Below are positions 10,134 through 18,429 of a stretch of DNA of 64,000 bases, piece by piece. The notes beneath the pieces are model-generated. The model was not told where the DNA came from. It searched no databases and was given only the letters and a program-made list of their open reading frames with translations. Source of the DNA: an uncultured Spirochaetota bacterium (GTDB lineage Bacteria; Spirochaetota; UBA4802; UBA5550); the NCBI GenBank assembly GCA_937872225.1, contig CALMRZ010000021.1, positions 1-64,000 of the forward strand. Reading direction: 5' to 3'. How positions within the stretch are numbered: position 1 is the stretch's first letter; each line of letters starts with the position of its first letter. The position numbers and the translations under genes are program-made.

Positions 10134-10343
10134 GTTAGAAGGAACTTTTATTTTGATACCGCCGGCCTGTCAATAAGAAAAATGGAGGATGCTTTTATAA
10201 AAATCAGGTTTTTTATTTAACTTCAGCCGGGCCCCGCCAATCTTTTTAGATGAAGGGATCTTTATGGTTGACGGGGGGATAGAATAATATATTTTTTCAA
10301 GAAGATAGCTGTTCTTAATTGTCCGCGTGGAGGCGTAAAACCG

Positions 10344-10709
10344 ATGTTCCGGCTTACCGTTCATGATTATTTTTCCTCGGCCCATCAGCTCAAGGGTTAC
10401 CGGGGAAAATGCGAGGCCGTCCATGGCCACAACTGGAGGGTCGAAGTGAAGGTCCAGGGAGAGGTCCTTAACGAGATCGGGCTCCTCATGGATTTCACGG
10501 ATCTCAAGAAGCTCCTGAAGGGCGTCATCGATCCCTTGGACCACGTGATGCTGAACGATATCGGGGGCCTGCGGGGCGAGAACCCGAGTTCGGAGATAAT
10601 CGCGCGCTATATCTATAACCAGATGAAGGCCGCGCTCCCCGCCGGCATTACCATGCACTCCGTGACCGTGTGGGAATCGGAAAACGCCCGGGCCCTGTAC
10701 TGTGAATGA
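10344..10709 (+). CDS. queD: 6-carboxy-5,6,7,8-tetrahydropterin synthase (QueD/PTPS family)
   Basis: 121 residues, the normal length. It converts 7,8-dihydroneopterin triphosphate into carboxytetrahydropterin for queuosine and other 7-deazaguanines. Zinc ligands His14, His27 and His29 (SSAH, VHGHNW) and the catalytic Cys23 (GKCEAVHGH) are present, with DFTDLKKLL and the PLDHVMLND block. A GGAGG lies upstream. No other que gene is nearby. Because Cys23 precedes the HGH motif by the spacing of QueD rather than eukaryotic PTPS, I favour QueD. Confidence 0.9.
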   Translation: MFRLTVHDYFSSAHQLKGYRGKCEAVHGHNWRVEVKVQGEVLNEIGLLMDFTDLKKLLKGVIDPLDHVMLNDIGGLRGENPSSEIIARYIYNQMKAALPAGITMHSVTVWESENARALYCE

Positions 10710-10772
10710 TGTCGCCGCCGCGGGGCGGTGTCCGCTTTGCGGCCTGAAACCAATAATTCGAGGAACCGGCCC

Positions 10773-11441
10773 ATGAAAAGATCAATCGCCCTATGTCTGC
10801 CTGCAGTAATCGTTCTAACTGCGTCGCTTGCGGGACCACTCTACCCGGGACCTCGCGTCGAAGAAAAGGAGAAAAACAGGATATGGCATGTGATCGTTGA
10901 CCGCGTCCCTGCGACGGTGGAAGAGTTCAAAACCTTCAGGAACAGCCTCGCGGCGACTCCCCAGGGCGGCATCGTCGCTTACCTGGTGGCGCACCTTGTC
11001 ATGATCGACAACTATGAGCTGGGCATGAAGTGCCTTATCCTTTCCCTGGACAAGAGCCTGCTGGTTGACAGCACGATGACGGCGCGGCGGTGGATCAGCG
11101 TTGAGGGCTGGCAGTTGGGAACCTCGGAAACCATGATGCTCAACAGCAGCGGTTTCGTGAAGGACAAGGGTTACGCTGCATGGTCCTTCGTTGACGGCGC
11201 GAGCACTGCGAAGGGATACCGCCTGCCGCAGCTCCCCTACCGGTATAGTATCCGGGCCCACGCATACCAGGACTCTGACCCGTCGATCTGGAAGGGGCAT
11301 GCCAATACGTCCTGTCACGACCTGGGTTACGTTCCGATCCATGTGAAAAAGAACGATACGGGAATATGGAAGGTCGTGAACTCAAGCAGCTTTTACAGCG
11401 GGTGCAAGGACCCTGTCGCGGAAGAGAAGGATGACCTGTAG
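10773..11441 (+). CDS. Exported protein of unknown function
   Basis: 222 residues from ATG 10773 (preceded by GAGGA), with a signal peptide of about 25 residues. The mature part is soluble and mixed alpha/beta. It includes a VEEFKTFRNSLAATPQGGIVAYLVAHLVM segment and a C-terminal half with two cysteines (SCHDLGYVPIHVKKN and SGCKDP) that could form a disulfide. It may share a transcript with queD (63 bp gap). Family not recognised; an extracytoplasmic location is the only inference I would make. Confidence 0.7.
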   Translation: MKRSIALCLPAVIVLTASLAGPLYPGPRVEEKEKNRIWHVIVDRVPATVEEFKTFRNSLAATPQGGIVAYLVAHLVMIDNYELGMKCLILSLDKSLLVDSTMTARRWISVEGWQLGTSETMMLNSSGFVKDKGYAAWSFVDGASTAKGYRLPQLPYRYSIRAHAYQDSDPSIWKGHANTSCHDLGYVPIHVKKNDTGIWKVVNSSSFYSGCKDPVAEEKDDL

Positions 11442-11460
11442 GACCTGATTACCGGCGGCG

Positions 11461-12231
11461 TCATCCCGCCGCGGCTGATATAATCTGCCCGAGGATGCCG
11501 TCTATCGCCCGGTCCATCTCCTCCGGGGCTTCGCGCCCCTCGAGGTCGGCTTCTATCAATCTCTCGTCAAACGGGATAAATCCCAGTACCTTCATGCCGG
11601 GCAGGTTTTCGCGGATGAAGGACATGTCCGCGTCGCCCCGCACCTTGTTTCCCACCACGCCGAGGCGCCCGATGCCGAGGTCCTGGGCGAGCTTCCTGAT
11701 CTTTTCCGCGGTTTCGACGCTGCGCCTTCCCGGCTCGACCACCACGATGACCATGTCAACGGCGGTGGCCGTGCCGCGCCCCAGGTGCTCTATGCCGGCC
11801 TCCATGTCCATGACCACCACGTCGTCGCGGTACAAGACCACGTGGGATACCAGGTTCTTCAGGAGCGCGCTTTCCGGGCAGACGCACCCGCCGCCTCCCT
11901 TCTTGACCGTGCCCATGACCATGAGCCGTATCGGTCCCTTCTCGATCCAGAGCTTTTCCGGCAGGTCGTCCACCTTAGGGTTTATCGTGAAGAAGGATCC
12001 GGACCGGCCCGGCTTCGCGCCGGTGCGCTCCTCCACCAGGGTCTCCATGTCGGCGATGGGGACGATTTTTTCGGTTCCGCCAAAACCGAGGGCGGAAGCC
12101 AGGTTCGCGTCCGGGTCGGCGTCAATGGCGATGACCCGTTTCCCATCCTTCGCAAGGTGCCGGATTATCAGGGCGGCGGTCGTGGTTTTGCCCACGCCGC
12201 CTTTGCCGGTTACAGCCAGTTTCAAGGACAT
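11461..12231 (-). CDS. cooC: CooC-type nickel-insertion ATPase, first copy
   Basis: MinD/Mrp-family ATPase of about 256 residues. The deviant P-loop GKGGVGKTT is at residues 9-17, the DADPDANLA switch follows, and the CxC pair Cys116/Cys118 (GGGGCVCPESALLK) is the nickel/zinc-binding dimer site of CooC, which helps load Ni into CO dehydrogenase or ACS. The start is not certain: ATG 12231 gives the family N-terminus, and an in-frame ATG lies 15 bp upstream. It sits far from the CODH/ACS operon, which has its own copy at 31.5 kb, but next to DUF3786 and an EFR1 protein, both common in corrinoid/CODH organisms. Confidence 0.87.
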   Translation of the reverse strand: MSLKLAVTGKGGVGKTTTAALIIRHLAKDGKRVIAIDADPDANLASALGFGGTEKIVPIADMETLVEERTGAKPGRSGSFFTINPKVDDLPEKLWIEKGPIRLMVMGTVKKGGGGCVCPESALLKNLVSHVVLYRDDVVVMDMEAGIEHLGRGTATAVDMVIVVVEPGRRSVETAEKIRKLAQDLGIGRLGVVGNKVRGDADMSFIRENLPGMKVLGFIPFDERLIEADLEGREAPEEMDRAIDGILGQIISAAAG

Positions 12232-12368
12232 TCTCCAGCCGCGCATGATTTCGCCGGGCGACGCGCGTATTGAAGGGAAGGATAGGGAACGCCTCGCCGG
12301 ATGTCCAGAAGGAATTCCCGGGACCGGCAATTTTTGGTGGACATATACGTCAGTGGGGGGTTTGATAG

Positions 12369-12390
12369 ACCCCTCTGTCCCCCTGAGGGC
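12369..12390. repeat. C-rich intergenic repeat, single copy
   Basis: GACCCCTCTGTCCCCCTGAGGG, related to the dispersed C-rich element seen between other genes here; a G-run at 12355-12360 lies just before it and could pair with it. Confidence 0.4.
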
Positions 12391-12444
12391 GCACGAAGAA
12401 ACTGCTTGCTATTATTAACAATATTAACAAAAAAAGAGGAAATT

Positions 12445-13236
12445 ATGAAGACAGTAATATACTATTACACCGGCACGGGAAATTCTCTCTGGACGGCCCG
12501 CGCGGTTGCCGCTGAAATCGGCGGTGCGACGCTCGTGCCCATGGCGGGCGTGCAGGACGACCGGGACTCGGCCGGGGCCGACGCCGTGGGCCTGGTCTTC
12601 CCGGTGCACATGTGGGGCGTTCCGGCCCTTGCCCTGCGGTTCGCGGAGAAAATGACCGCGGACCCGAAAAAATACTACTTCGCCTTTGCCGTGAACGCCG
12701 GGCAGGTGTCCCGCACCCTAGTCCAGCTCAAGGAGATCATGGAGTCGCGCGGCATGACCCTCGCCGCGGGCTTTGATATCGCCCTGCCGAGCAACTACAT
12801 CCCCTGGGGAGGGCCCGGGCCCGCGGCAAAGCTTGAAAAGATGCATCGCGGAGCCGCGGAAAAAATAAAAACGGCCGCTGCGCTCATCATGCGGAAGGAG
12901 TCGGGCCATATAGAAAAGGGACCCCTGTGGCAGCGGATTATCTTCACCTTTCTTTATCACAGGACCTACAACATGGTCCCCAAGATGGACAGGGGTTTCT
13001 GGACCGATGAGAAATGCAACGGCTGCGCCCTGTGCGCGAAGGTGTGCCCGGTGGAGGACATTGCCATGAAGGACGACAGGCCCCAATGGCTCCATCACTG
13101 CGAGCAGTGCCTTGCCTGCATCCAGTGGTGCCCGCAGGAGGCGATTCAGTACGGGAAGAAAACGCCGGCCTATGAGCGTTATCATCATCCGGACATAAAA
13201 ATGAAGGATGTGATCGTCAGGCCGGGCAAAAAATAA
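12445..13236 (+). CDS. EFR1-family flavodoxin-ferredoxin protein
   Basis: 263 residues from ATG 12445 with AGAGGA upstream. The N-terminal flavodoxin-like domain starts VIYYYTGTGNSLWTAR, a phosphate-binding loop for FMN. The C-terminal domain has two 4Fe-4S motifs, CNGCALCAKVCP and CEQCLACIQWCP. Such fusions are predicted electron carriers in anaerobes. It diverges from the adjacent cooC copy and converges with a DUF3786 gene; an electron-transfer role in corrinoid or CODH chemistry is inference from these neighbours only. Confidence 0.88.
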   Translation: MKTVIYYYTGTGNSLWTARAVAAEIGGATLVPMAGVQDDRDSAGADAVGLVFPVHMWGVPALALRFAEKMTADPKKYYFAFAVNAGQVSRTLVQLKEIMESRGMTLAAGFDIALPSNYIPWGGPGPAAKLEKMHRGAAEKIKTAAALIMRKESGHIEKGPLWQRIIFTFLYHRTYNMVPKMDRGFWTDEKCNGCALCAKVCPVEDIAMKDDRPQWLHHCEQCLACIQWCPQEAIQYGKKTPAYERYHHPDIKMKDVIVRPGKK

Positions 13237-13247
13237 GCGGCGCTGTC

Positions 13248-13919
13248 CTAGCGGGGAAGGGGCGTTTTCAGTATCCTGACGGCGATCATGTTGCAGAGGA
13301 CGGCCACGTCTTCGGTGGAAAGATAATCGGATATGGACGAATCAAATACGACGCTCCCCGCGGGAGGGAACTCGTCGTCGCCTTTCCAGAGGATGAAGGT
13401 GACTTCGACACGGGGAAAGGCCCCGAAGGCAAGGGCGTGTTCGCCGATGGGGGATGGGACGCCGCCGGCTGCGGTCCCTGTTCTCATGTACCTCTCCATG
13501 TCATTGCCGAAAGCGTCCAGGAGCGGCGTTATGCAGCGCCGCTCAAAGGCCGGGTAATATCCCAGGCCTCCCTCCAGCTGTTTGAAGGTAATATCCTCTC
13601 CGAGCTGCGCCGTGCCCCCGGCGCGCACAAGATAATGAAGCGTCAGAATCTTAACCCAGAGAGGAACCTCGTCTTTTTTCCCGCTATAGCTGACCGATAT
13701 TTCCGGATGTGAAATCTGTATTTCTTCGCCGAGAAAGGGGAGAATCAGGGCCTTTCCGGGGCCGTTTTCAATGATCCCGGCGCCGCTTTTACGGGCGATC
13801 TCTACGATAGTTATCGGTGATAATTGTGCCGCTGCTTCCCGGTACGCGGTTTTATAATTGTTCTGTTTCCCCGGCAGGGCATCTGTTTTATACAGGCTAT
13901 GATAGTTCTCGGTGGTCAT
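13248..13919 (-). CDS. DUF3786 domain protein
   Basis: 223 residues matching the DUF3786 pattern: ITFKQLEGGLGYYPAFERR in the middle and FPRVEVTFILWKGDDEFPPAGSVVFDSS near the end. The family occurs mainly in anaerobes with CODH/ACS or corrinoid methyltransferases, and its biochemical role is unknown to me. Its gene ends 12 bp from the convergent EFR1 gene. Confidence 0.75.
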   Translation of the reverse strand: MTTENYHSLYKTDALPGKQNNYKTAYREAAAQLSPITIVEIARKSGAGIIENGPGKALILPFLGEEIQISHPEISVSYSGKKDEVPLWVKILTLHYLVRAGGTAQLGEDITFKQLEGGLGYYPAFERRCITPLLDAFGNDMERYMRTGTAAGGVPSPIGEHALAFGAFPRVEVTFILWKGDDEFPPAGSVVFDSSISDYLSTEDVAVLCNMIAVRILKTPLPR

Positions 13920-13967
13920 TGGATTATCCGTATGATGGATGATAACAATCAGTCCACGATAGGCCGC

Positions 13968-15158
13968 CTATTTGGGAGTTCTTCTCTTTTGCCTGATGGC
14001 CTGCCGGGCTTCCCTGAGGAGCTTTTTGTTTTTGTTTATCCGCTCCTGCTCGCGCGATCCCGTTTTTGAGGGACCGGTGACGGTATCCCTGCGGGCGGTC
14101 CTGTTCCCGTCGCTTGGGGCATCCGGTTGAATTCTCCCCATGGCATTGTCGCCGGTCCTTTCCCGAACTACAGGACGCGGGGTGCGTAATGGTTGCTTCA
14201 GATTGTTATCTTTTACCAGCGGTTCCGGTTTGAGGATCTGCCGCTCGAAGGCGCCGTCGCGGAGGTTGTCCATGCTGTCGAATATCTTCAGGTCTTCGGG
14301 GGAGGCTTTTGAAACGTCGGCCTTTTCTTTCACCATGCACCGGCTTCCCGCGGCCACGGTCACGCGTTCCGCCGAGGCGCCGTGCTTCACGGTGACGCTG
14401 CCGGTTTTCATTACAACCAGGGTGGCTCCGCCTGCCGACTGCAAAAGAAATTCCGTGCCGGTCGGCTCTATGCGGGCCCCGGGCGTGTTGTAGGCATAGG
14501 CCACCGTCCTCGTGCCGCCGCTGTCGGACACGAGGATGCCCTGCCGGAGGGAGCATTCAAGCTCGACGGGCTCCGAATCTCCCCGGGACATCAGGCGGTC
14601 AACGGTAAACAGCGCCGGTCCGATGAGGGTGATGGAAAAGCCCCGGCCATACTCGAGGCGCGCCGAAGTCTTTTCGGGCAGGGTGATGGCGCTCCCCTCG
14701 AAGACGCGTTCCCGGTCAATGAGCGGTCGGTCATTTATTACGACCCCGCCGTCGACGTTGGCCGCTGCGAGGTATGGCCTGACCTCTTCAACGGGCGGAC
14801 GGAACAGCAGCACGGCCGCCGCGACAACGGCCGCGGCCAGGGCCAGCGACCCGGCAAGGACGGCCCGGGGGTGCTGTGGCAGCAGGGATCGTAAGCCGGA
14901 CGGCGTGCGCGCGGTTTCATCTTCTGCCAGCCTGTCCCGGGAGCGGAGAACGCGGACTTTGGCCGCTTCGCTGGCCCGGAGCATGCTGTAGCGCGGGGCT
15001 ATGGCGGCGATCATTTTCCCATGGCGGGACCGGCACCGGCCGCATTCCGCCAGGTGTTCCGCTATACGCCCCCGGTGCCGCTCTTTCACGGTCCCGGCGA
15101 TGTATCGCGCCAGCGCCTTATGTGATATATGACTCTTCACGGTCACGGTTCCTTTCAC
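13968..15158 (-). CDS. FecR-domain protein with zinc-finger-type anti-sigma N-terminus
   Basis: 396 residues. The first 50 hold an anti-sigma zinc motif (His then CGRC in HLAECGRCR), residues about 100-120 form one membrane helix (VLAGSLALAAAVVAAAVLLF), and the outer part carries a FecR domain with GFSITLIGPALFTVD and TPGARIEPTGTEFLLQ. The C-terminus is basic, low-complexity and rich in Arg/Lys. Its start overlaps the stop of the upstream ECF sigma gene (ATGA), so the two are translated as a pair and this protein very likely restrains that sigma factor at the inner membrane. The signal sensed is unknown. Confidence 0.85.
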   Translation of the reverse strand: MKGTVTVKSHISHKALARYIAGTVKERHRGRIAEHLAECGRCRSRHGKMIAAIAPRYSMLRASEAAKVRVLRSRDRLAEDETARTPSGLRSLLPQHPRAVLAGSLALAAAVVAAAVLLFRPPVEEVRPYLAAANVDGGVVINDRPLIDRERVFEGSAITLPEKTSARLEYGRGFSITLIGPALFTVDRLMSRGDSEPVELECSLRQGILVSDSGGTRTVAYAYNTPGARIEPTGTEFLLQSAGGATLVVMKTGSVTVKHGASAERVTVAAGSRCMVKEKADVSKASPEDLKIFDSMDNLRDGAFERQILKPEPLVKDNNLKQPLRTPRPVVRERTGDNAMGRIQPDAPSDGNRTARRDTVTGPSKTGSREQERINKNKKLLREARQAIRQKRRTPK

Positions 15159-15715
15159 CTATATATAACGAACAAGATCGCCAGCAGTGACAGCAGTATG
15201 AGCATAAATAGTTTAAAACCGGCCTTTTCCAGGGAATCGGCCAGGTATTCCAGCATCGAGCTCATTTTCCTCTTGGCGGTGCGCTCGGAAATGTTCAGGG
15301 CCCCGGCGATCTCCTGGTAGGGCATGTCCAGTTCAGTCCTCATCAGGTACACGGAACGGGAGAGCTGGTCGCGGGCGTCCACCAGTGAATCGACCGTGCC
15401 GCGCAGTTCCCGCAGCTCCAGGTCGGTCTGGGGATCGCCGCCGCCGGATTTGAGGTTCTCCTCAAGCGGCGAGATGTTGAGCTTCTTATTGCGCCTTGCG
15501 TGGTCTATGCAGATGTTGCGTGCCGTCCGGTAGAGGAAGGCCCGGATATTGGTCGGGTCCAGGGGATATTTCTGGGAATAGCGGATGAGACGCACAAAGG
15601 CGTCATGGAGAAAGTCTTCCGCCACCTCCGGCATCCGCGTGAAGCCGCAGATGTACACGAACAGCTCATGGTGATGTCGGTCGTAGATGTCGCTTAAGGT
15701 CTTATTGTCGATCAT
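15155..15715 (-). CDS. ECF-type RNA polymerase sigma factor with a C-terminal hydrophobic tail
   Basis: 186 residues from ATG 15715. Region 2 reads FLHDAFVRLIRYSQKYPLDPTNIRAFLYRTARNICIDHAR; region 4 reads MPYQEIAGALNISERTAKRKMSSMLEYL. The last 20 or so residues (FKLFMLILLSLLAILFVIYR) form a clear membrane segment, which ECF factors normally lack. This could tether the sigma factor at the membrane beside its FecR-type partner, whose start overlaps this stop. I see no strong ribosome site; an in-frame start 42 bp upstream is possible. Confidence 0.87.
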   Translation of the reverse strand: MIDNKTLSDIYDRHHHELFVYICGFTRMPEVAEDFLHDAFVRLIRYSQKYPLDPTNIRAFLYRTARNICIDHARRNKKLNISPLEENLKSGGGDPQTDLELRELRGTVDSLVDARDQLSRSVYLMRTELDMPYQEIAGALNISERTAKRKMSSMLEYLADSLEKAGFKLFMLILLSLLAILFVIYR

Positions 15716-15843
15716 GGTTATTACAATCACGAAAAACGCCGAAACCGGCCGTTTCAACAGTAGCCGGTTTTCCCGCGCTCTTCATTCTGTTAGCATGCAT
15801 TCTGGGATAATGATTGTCAAATGGATTTTTTACAATAGTTCCT

Positions 15844-15868
15844 ACCCGCCGACGAAGTCGGCGGGTAG
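15844..15868 (-). terminator. GC-rich hairpin after the lipoprotein gene
   Basis: CCCGCCGAC and GTCGGCGGG pair around GAA, just downstream of the stop at 15885 on the minus strand. No T-run follows directly, so it may stabilise or end the transcript with help from Rho. Confidence 0.4.
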
Positions 15869-15884
15869 AATAGTTCTCAACCTG

Positions 15885-16964
15885 TTACTGACAACCGGAT
15901 ACGGCGAACGTTCCCTCTCCGGAGAAGGTCCTTCCCCGGGCATTCTCATATGAATAGGTATAATCCGCGGTGCCGTCGCCACTATAGGTAATGGTCCCGT
16001 TGCCGGTCCAGTATCCGGTTATGGCTATGGTTGCCGTGCCGGAGCTGGGGGAGCAATTGCCCATCGGTATCACGAGATTGGTGAAGGTGGTCGATACGAT
16101 GGCGCCGCTTATGACATGTTCGACTTGCACGGTCCCGGACACGGTCCTGGTCTGGGCAGTCGTATTGGCGGTCACATTGAGCGGCGAAGGGGTGGTGATA
16201 TGGTGTTCGTAGAGAAGCGTCCCCAGGCCATTGTAGCCTTTTCTTGTCAGATCGGTATCTATGGTAAAGCTTCTTGTGTCTCCGCTGACAGAGCTCCAGG
16301 CGACCGTATGCGCCACTGCTCCGGAAAGCGTGCCGTTGGTGATCGTCGCGCCGTTGCCTTCAACGGTGACGTATCCGCCGGTGGCGACCCTGGTGAAACG
16401 CTTATTGATAGGCGCCTGCCGGACCTGGGAACCGTTCTGGAGCTTGGCTACGCCGGTTGCGGCATTCATGCCGGACCAGTAGAGCAGGACATCGCCGCTC
16501 ACCTTGAAAAATCCGAAGGGGCCGGTGCAGTCGTTGAAGGTCCTGGTGACGTAGAACGCGGTGTCAGTCGAGTTCCATGTGTCAGCCGGATCTGTCACGA
16601 CAACACTCCCGCCCCCGGGGCAGCTGGTGGTAAGGGGGGCAGCCTTTGCTGAAAGGCGATCCATCATGGTGCCTTCAGCCATCAAAAGACGCTCCTGCAG
16701 GGTTGGGTTCGCCTGCCAGGTCCCCGGGAACGGGACATGGTATGAAAGGGTTGTCGTTTCACCGGACAGGTTGATGTCCGCAAGACTGTCGTTGACCGTG
16801 TCCAGTGATGCCTGTGACATGTCCGCAACCGTGCCGCTTCCCGATGCCATGATGGCCAACAGCCCCAGGCCGCTGCCGCCGGAGCTCTCTTCGGATGTGC
16901 CGCACCCGGCCATGGTTATAACGGCCGCCGATAGTATAGTGGCCGCTTTTGTTATCATTTTCAT
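15885..16964 (-). CDS. Lipoprotein of unknown function, beta-rich
   Basis: 359 residues from ATG 16964, which follows GGGAGG by 5 nt. The signal ends in the lipobox MAGC (Cys21), so the protein should be lipidated and face the periplasm or surface. The mature part is dominated by Thr, Ser, Gly and Val in short strands (SGDVLLYWSG, VTVEGNGATITNG, VSGTVQVEHV), as in beta-sandwich or beta-helix surface proteins. Two cysteine pairs (CPGGG/CTGPF and the late CSPSS/CQ) may form disulfides. Family not recognised. Confidence 0.72.
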   Translation of the reverse strand: MKMITKAATILSAAVITMAGCGTSEESSGGSGLGLLAIMASGSGTVADMSQASLDTVNDSLADINLSGETTTLSYHVPFPGTWQANPTLQERLLMAEGTMMDRLSAKAAPLTTSCPGGGSVVVTDPADTWNSTDTAFYVTRTFNDCTGPFGFFKVSGDVLLYWSGMNAATGVAKLQNGSQVRQAPINKRFTRVATGGYVTVEGNGATITNGTLSGAVAHTVAWSSVSGDTRSFTIDTDLTRKGYNGLGTLLYEHHITTPSPLNVTANTTAQTRTVSGTVQVEHVISGAIVSTTFTNLVIPMGNCSPSSGTATIAITGYWTGNGTITYSGDGTADYTYSYENARGRTFSGEGTFAVSGCQ

Positions 16965-17142
16965 ATCTTCCTCCCTTTGAGAAAATGAATGAAATTTCCA
17001 GGATTTACTTTCCTGTTGGTGCATGTAACGATTGTCCCCGGGGGAAGGGTCATGGTTTTCCGATTTTTTTTATTTTCAGGGATTGATAAAAGTGGGGTTT
17101 TTTTATACGATTTTTGATGTCATGTGATCGAGGGGCTCTCCG

Positions 17143-17172
17143 ATGACCCCCCTAAATCCCCCGGAGGGGGGC
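17143..17172. repeat. C-rich intergenic repeat, single copy
   Basis: Reads ACCCCCCTAAATCCCCCGG followed by AGGGGGGCT; the internal CCCCC-GG-AGGGGG part folds as a hairpin. It belongs to the dispersed family described in the findings. Confidence 0.6.
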
Positions 17173-17208
17173 TTGCGGGATTCGATTTATCAGGCTCCGC
17201 GAGGTGCT

Positions 17209-18372
17209 TCATATGTCCAGGGTCCAGAGCTTTTTCCCGGTTTTATAATCAAATCCCATGAGGCCCACCCCTTTGAGCTGGAGTACGACCAGGTCTCCCG
17301 TGCGCCGGACCCTGATGGTGTCCTTGGTGAAGAAGAGGCTTGAAAAGGAGTCGTCTTCCTCGTCTATTTTCATTTTTTTAAACATCTGGTCGGGCGGAAC
17401 GGTCCATTTCCTGCGGCCCGTGGCAAGGTCGTAGCAGGTCATGATGCGGTTTGCCTGTTTCCCGATCTGGTCGAGATACATGATGATGGCGCAATCCCTG
17501 TCCTGGTGGTAGATGATCCCCTCGAGGAATATTTTCTCAGTGAGAAGCTTTCCCGTTGCGCCGGTGAAAAAATTAAGACTGTGCTCATCGCCGGCGTAAC
17601 TGTCGAGGCTTGTGGCATGATCCATCAGCTTGCCCCGGGGGCCGGAAACCAGGACCAGTTTTTTCCGGGGGCCGCCGCTGCGGTCCCTGGCCATGACCGC
17701 CACCGAATCCCGGGTATCGTCCCTGATGAATGCCGACCTCCATTCGCCATGGTCCCTGAACAGGTCCCCTGTCTCGAGACAGAATTTTACTCCCTGCAGC
17801 CCGTCCTTGGTGTTGATGGAGACGGTATGTTCCCTGTCGCTATAATAGATGGCGGCCAGGCCGCCTTTCAGAAGGGGATGGTCGGCCGTAAAGGACTTGG
17901 TATCCATCACCAGGCGCGCGGTCTCGGGATCGTACGCCTCGATGCGCGGCTCGTTCTTGCCGTACCCCCCCATGATGATCCAGACTTTCCCGCCGGCGTA
18001 GGCCATGTCGATGACGGTGATGATGTCCTCAAGCGGCGTATCAAATCTTGTAACGGCCTTTTCCTTGACCGGGTCGTACACGTAGACCCTGAAGTTGCAG
18101 AAGAGGCATTCCCTCCCGATCGACATCCGTCCCGGGGTCTCTGTTTTCATGATGCAATTGAAGGAGTTGTCGGTCAGCACCCAGAGCTTCGGCGCCCCGT
18201 CCTTTGACGGCGCCAGGGCCGTGGCGAGAACGTTGCCGCGAATTGTGTCCGGCGTCAGGGCCGGGTAGGCGAAGAAGTAGAAGGCGAGAGCGCCGATGAT
18301 GAGGAGGGGGACCATGCATCCGATTTTAGTCGCGCCTTTCACCTTCGGGGTTTGTGGAATGCCCTGTGCCAT
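17209..18372 (-). CDS. Membrane-anchored protein, probable beta-propeller, unknown function
   Basis: 387 residues. One membrane segment at residues 20-36 (MVPLLIIGALAFYFFAY) with a short cytoplasmic start leaves a long extracytoplasmic part. Repeated motifs such as YVYDPVKEKAVTRF, IEAYDPETARLV, CYDLATGRRKWTVP and GFDYKTGKKLWTLDI resemble blades of PQQ-like or quinoprotein-type propellers, though the full tryptophan-docking set is not obvious. It ends at TLDI. It is followed on the same strand by nothing obvious; a Kir-type channel gene precedes it by 57 bp and could share its transcript. Confidence 0.68.
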   Translation of the reverse strand: MAQGIPQTPKVKGATKIGCMVPLLIIGALAFYFFAYPALTPDTIRGNVLATALAPSKDGAPKLWVLTDNSFNCIMKTETPGRMSIGRECLFCNFRVYVYDPVKEKAVTRFDTPLEDIITVIDMAYAGGKVWIIMGGYGKNEPRIEAYDPETARLVMDTKSFTADHPLLKGGLAAIYYSDREHTVSINTKDGLQGVKFCLETGDLFRDHGEWRSAFIRDDTRDSVAVMARDRSGGPRKKLVLVSGPRGKLMDHATSLDSYAGDEHSLNFFTGATGKLLTEKIFLEGIIYHQDRDCAIIMYLDQIGKQANRIMTCYDLATGRRKWTVPPDQMFKKMKIDEEDDSFSSLFFTKDTIRVRRTGDLVVLQLKGVGLMGFDYKTGKKLWTLDI

Positions 18373-18429
18373 GGTGCCTCCCGATGGGGAACCGTGTTTG
18401 CCGTGCCGCAGGTTACCGGCATCATTTCG

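Noticed and set aside
10344-10709. 6-pyruvoyl tetrahydropterin synthase of the biopterin pathway
   Set aside because: The Cys and His spacing fits QueD, which is the usual bacterial role; no biopterin gene is near.
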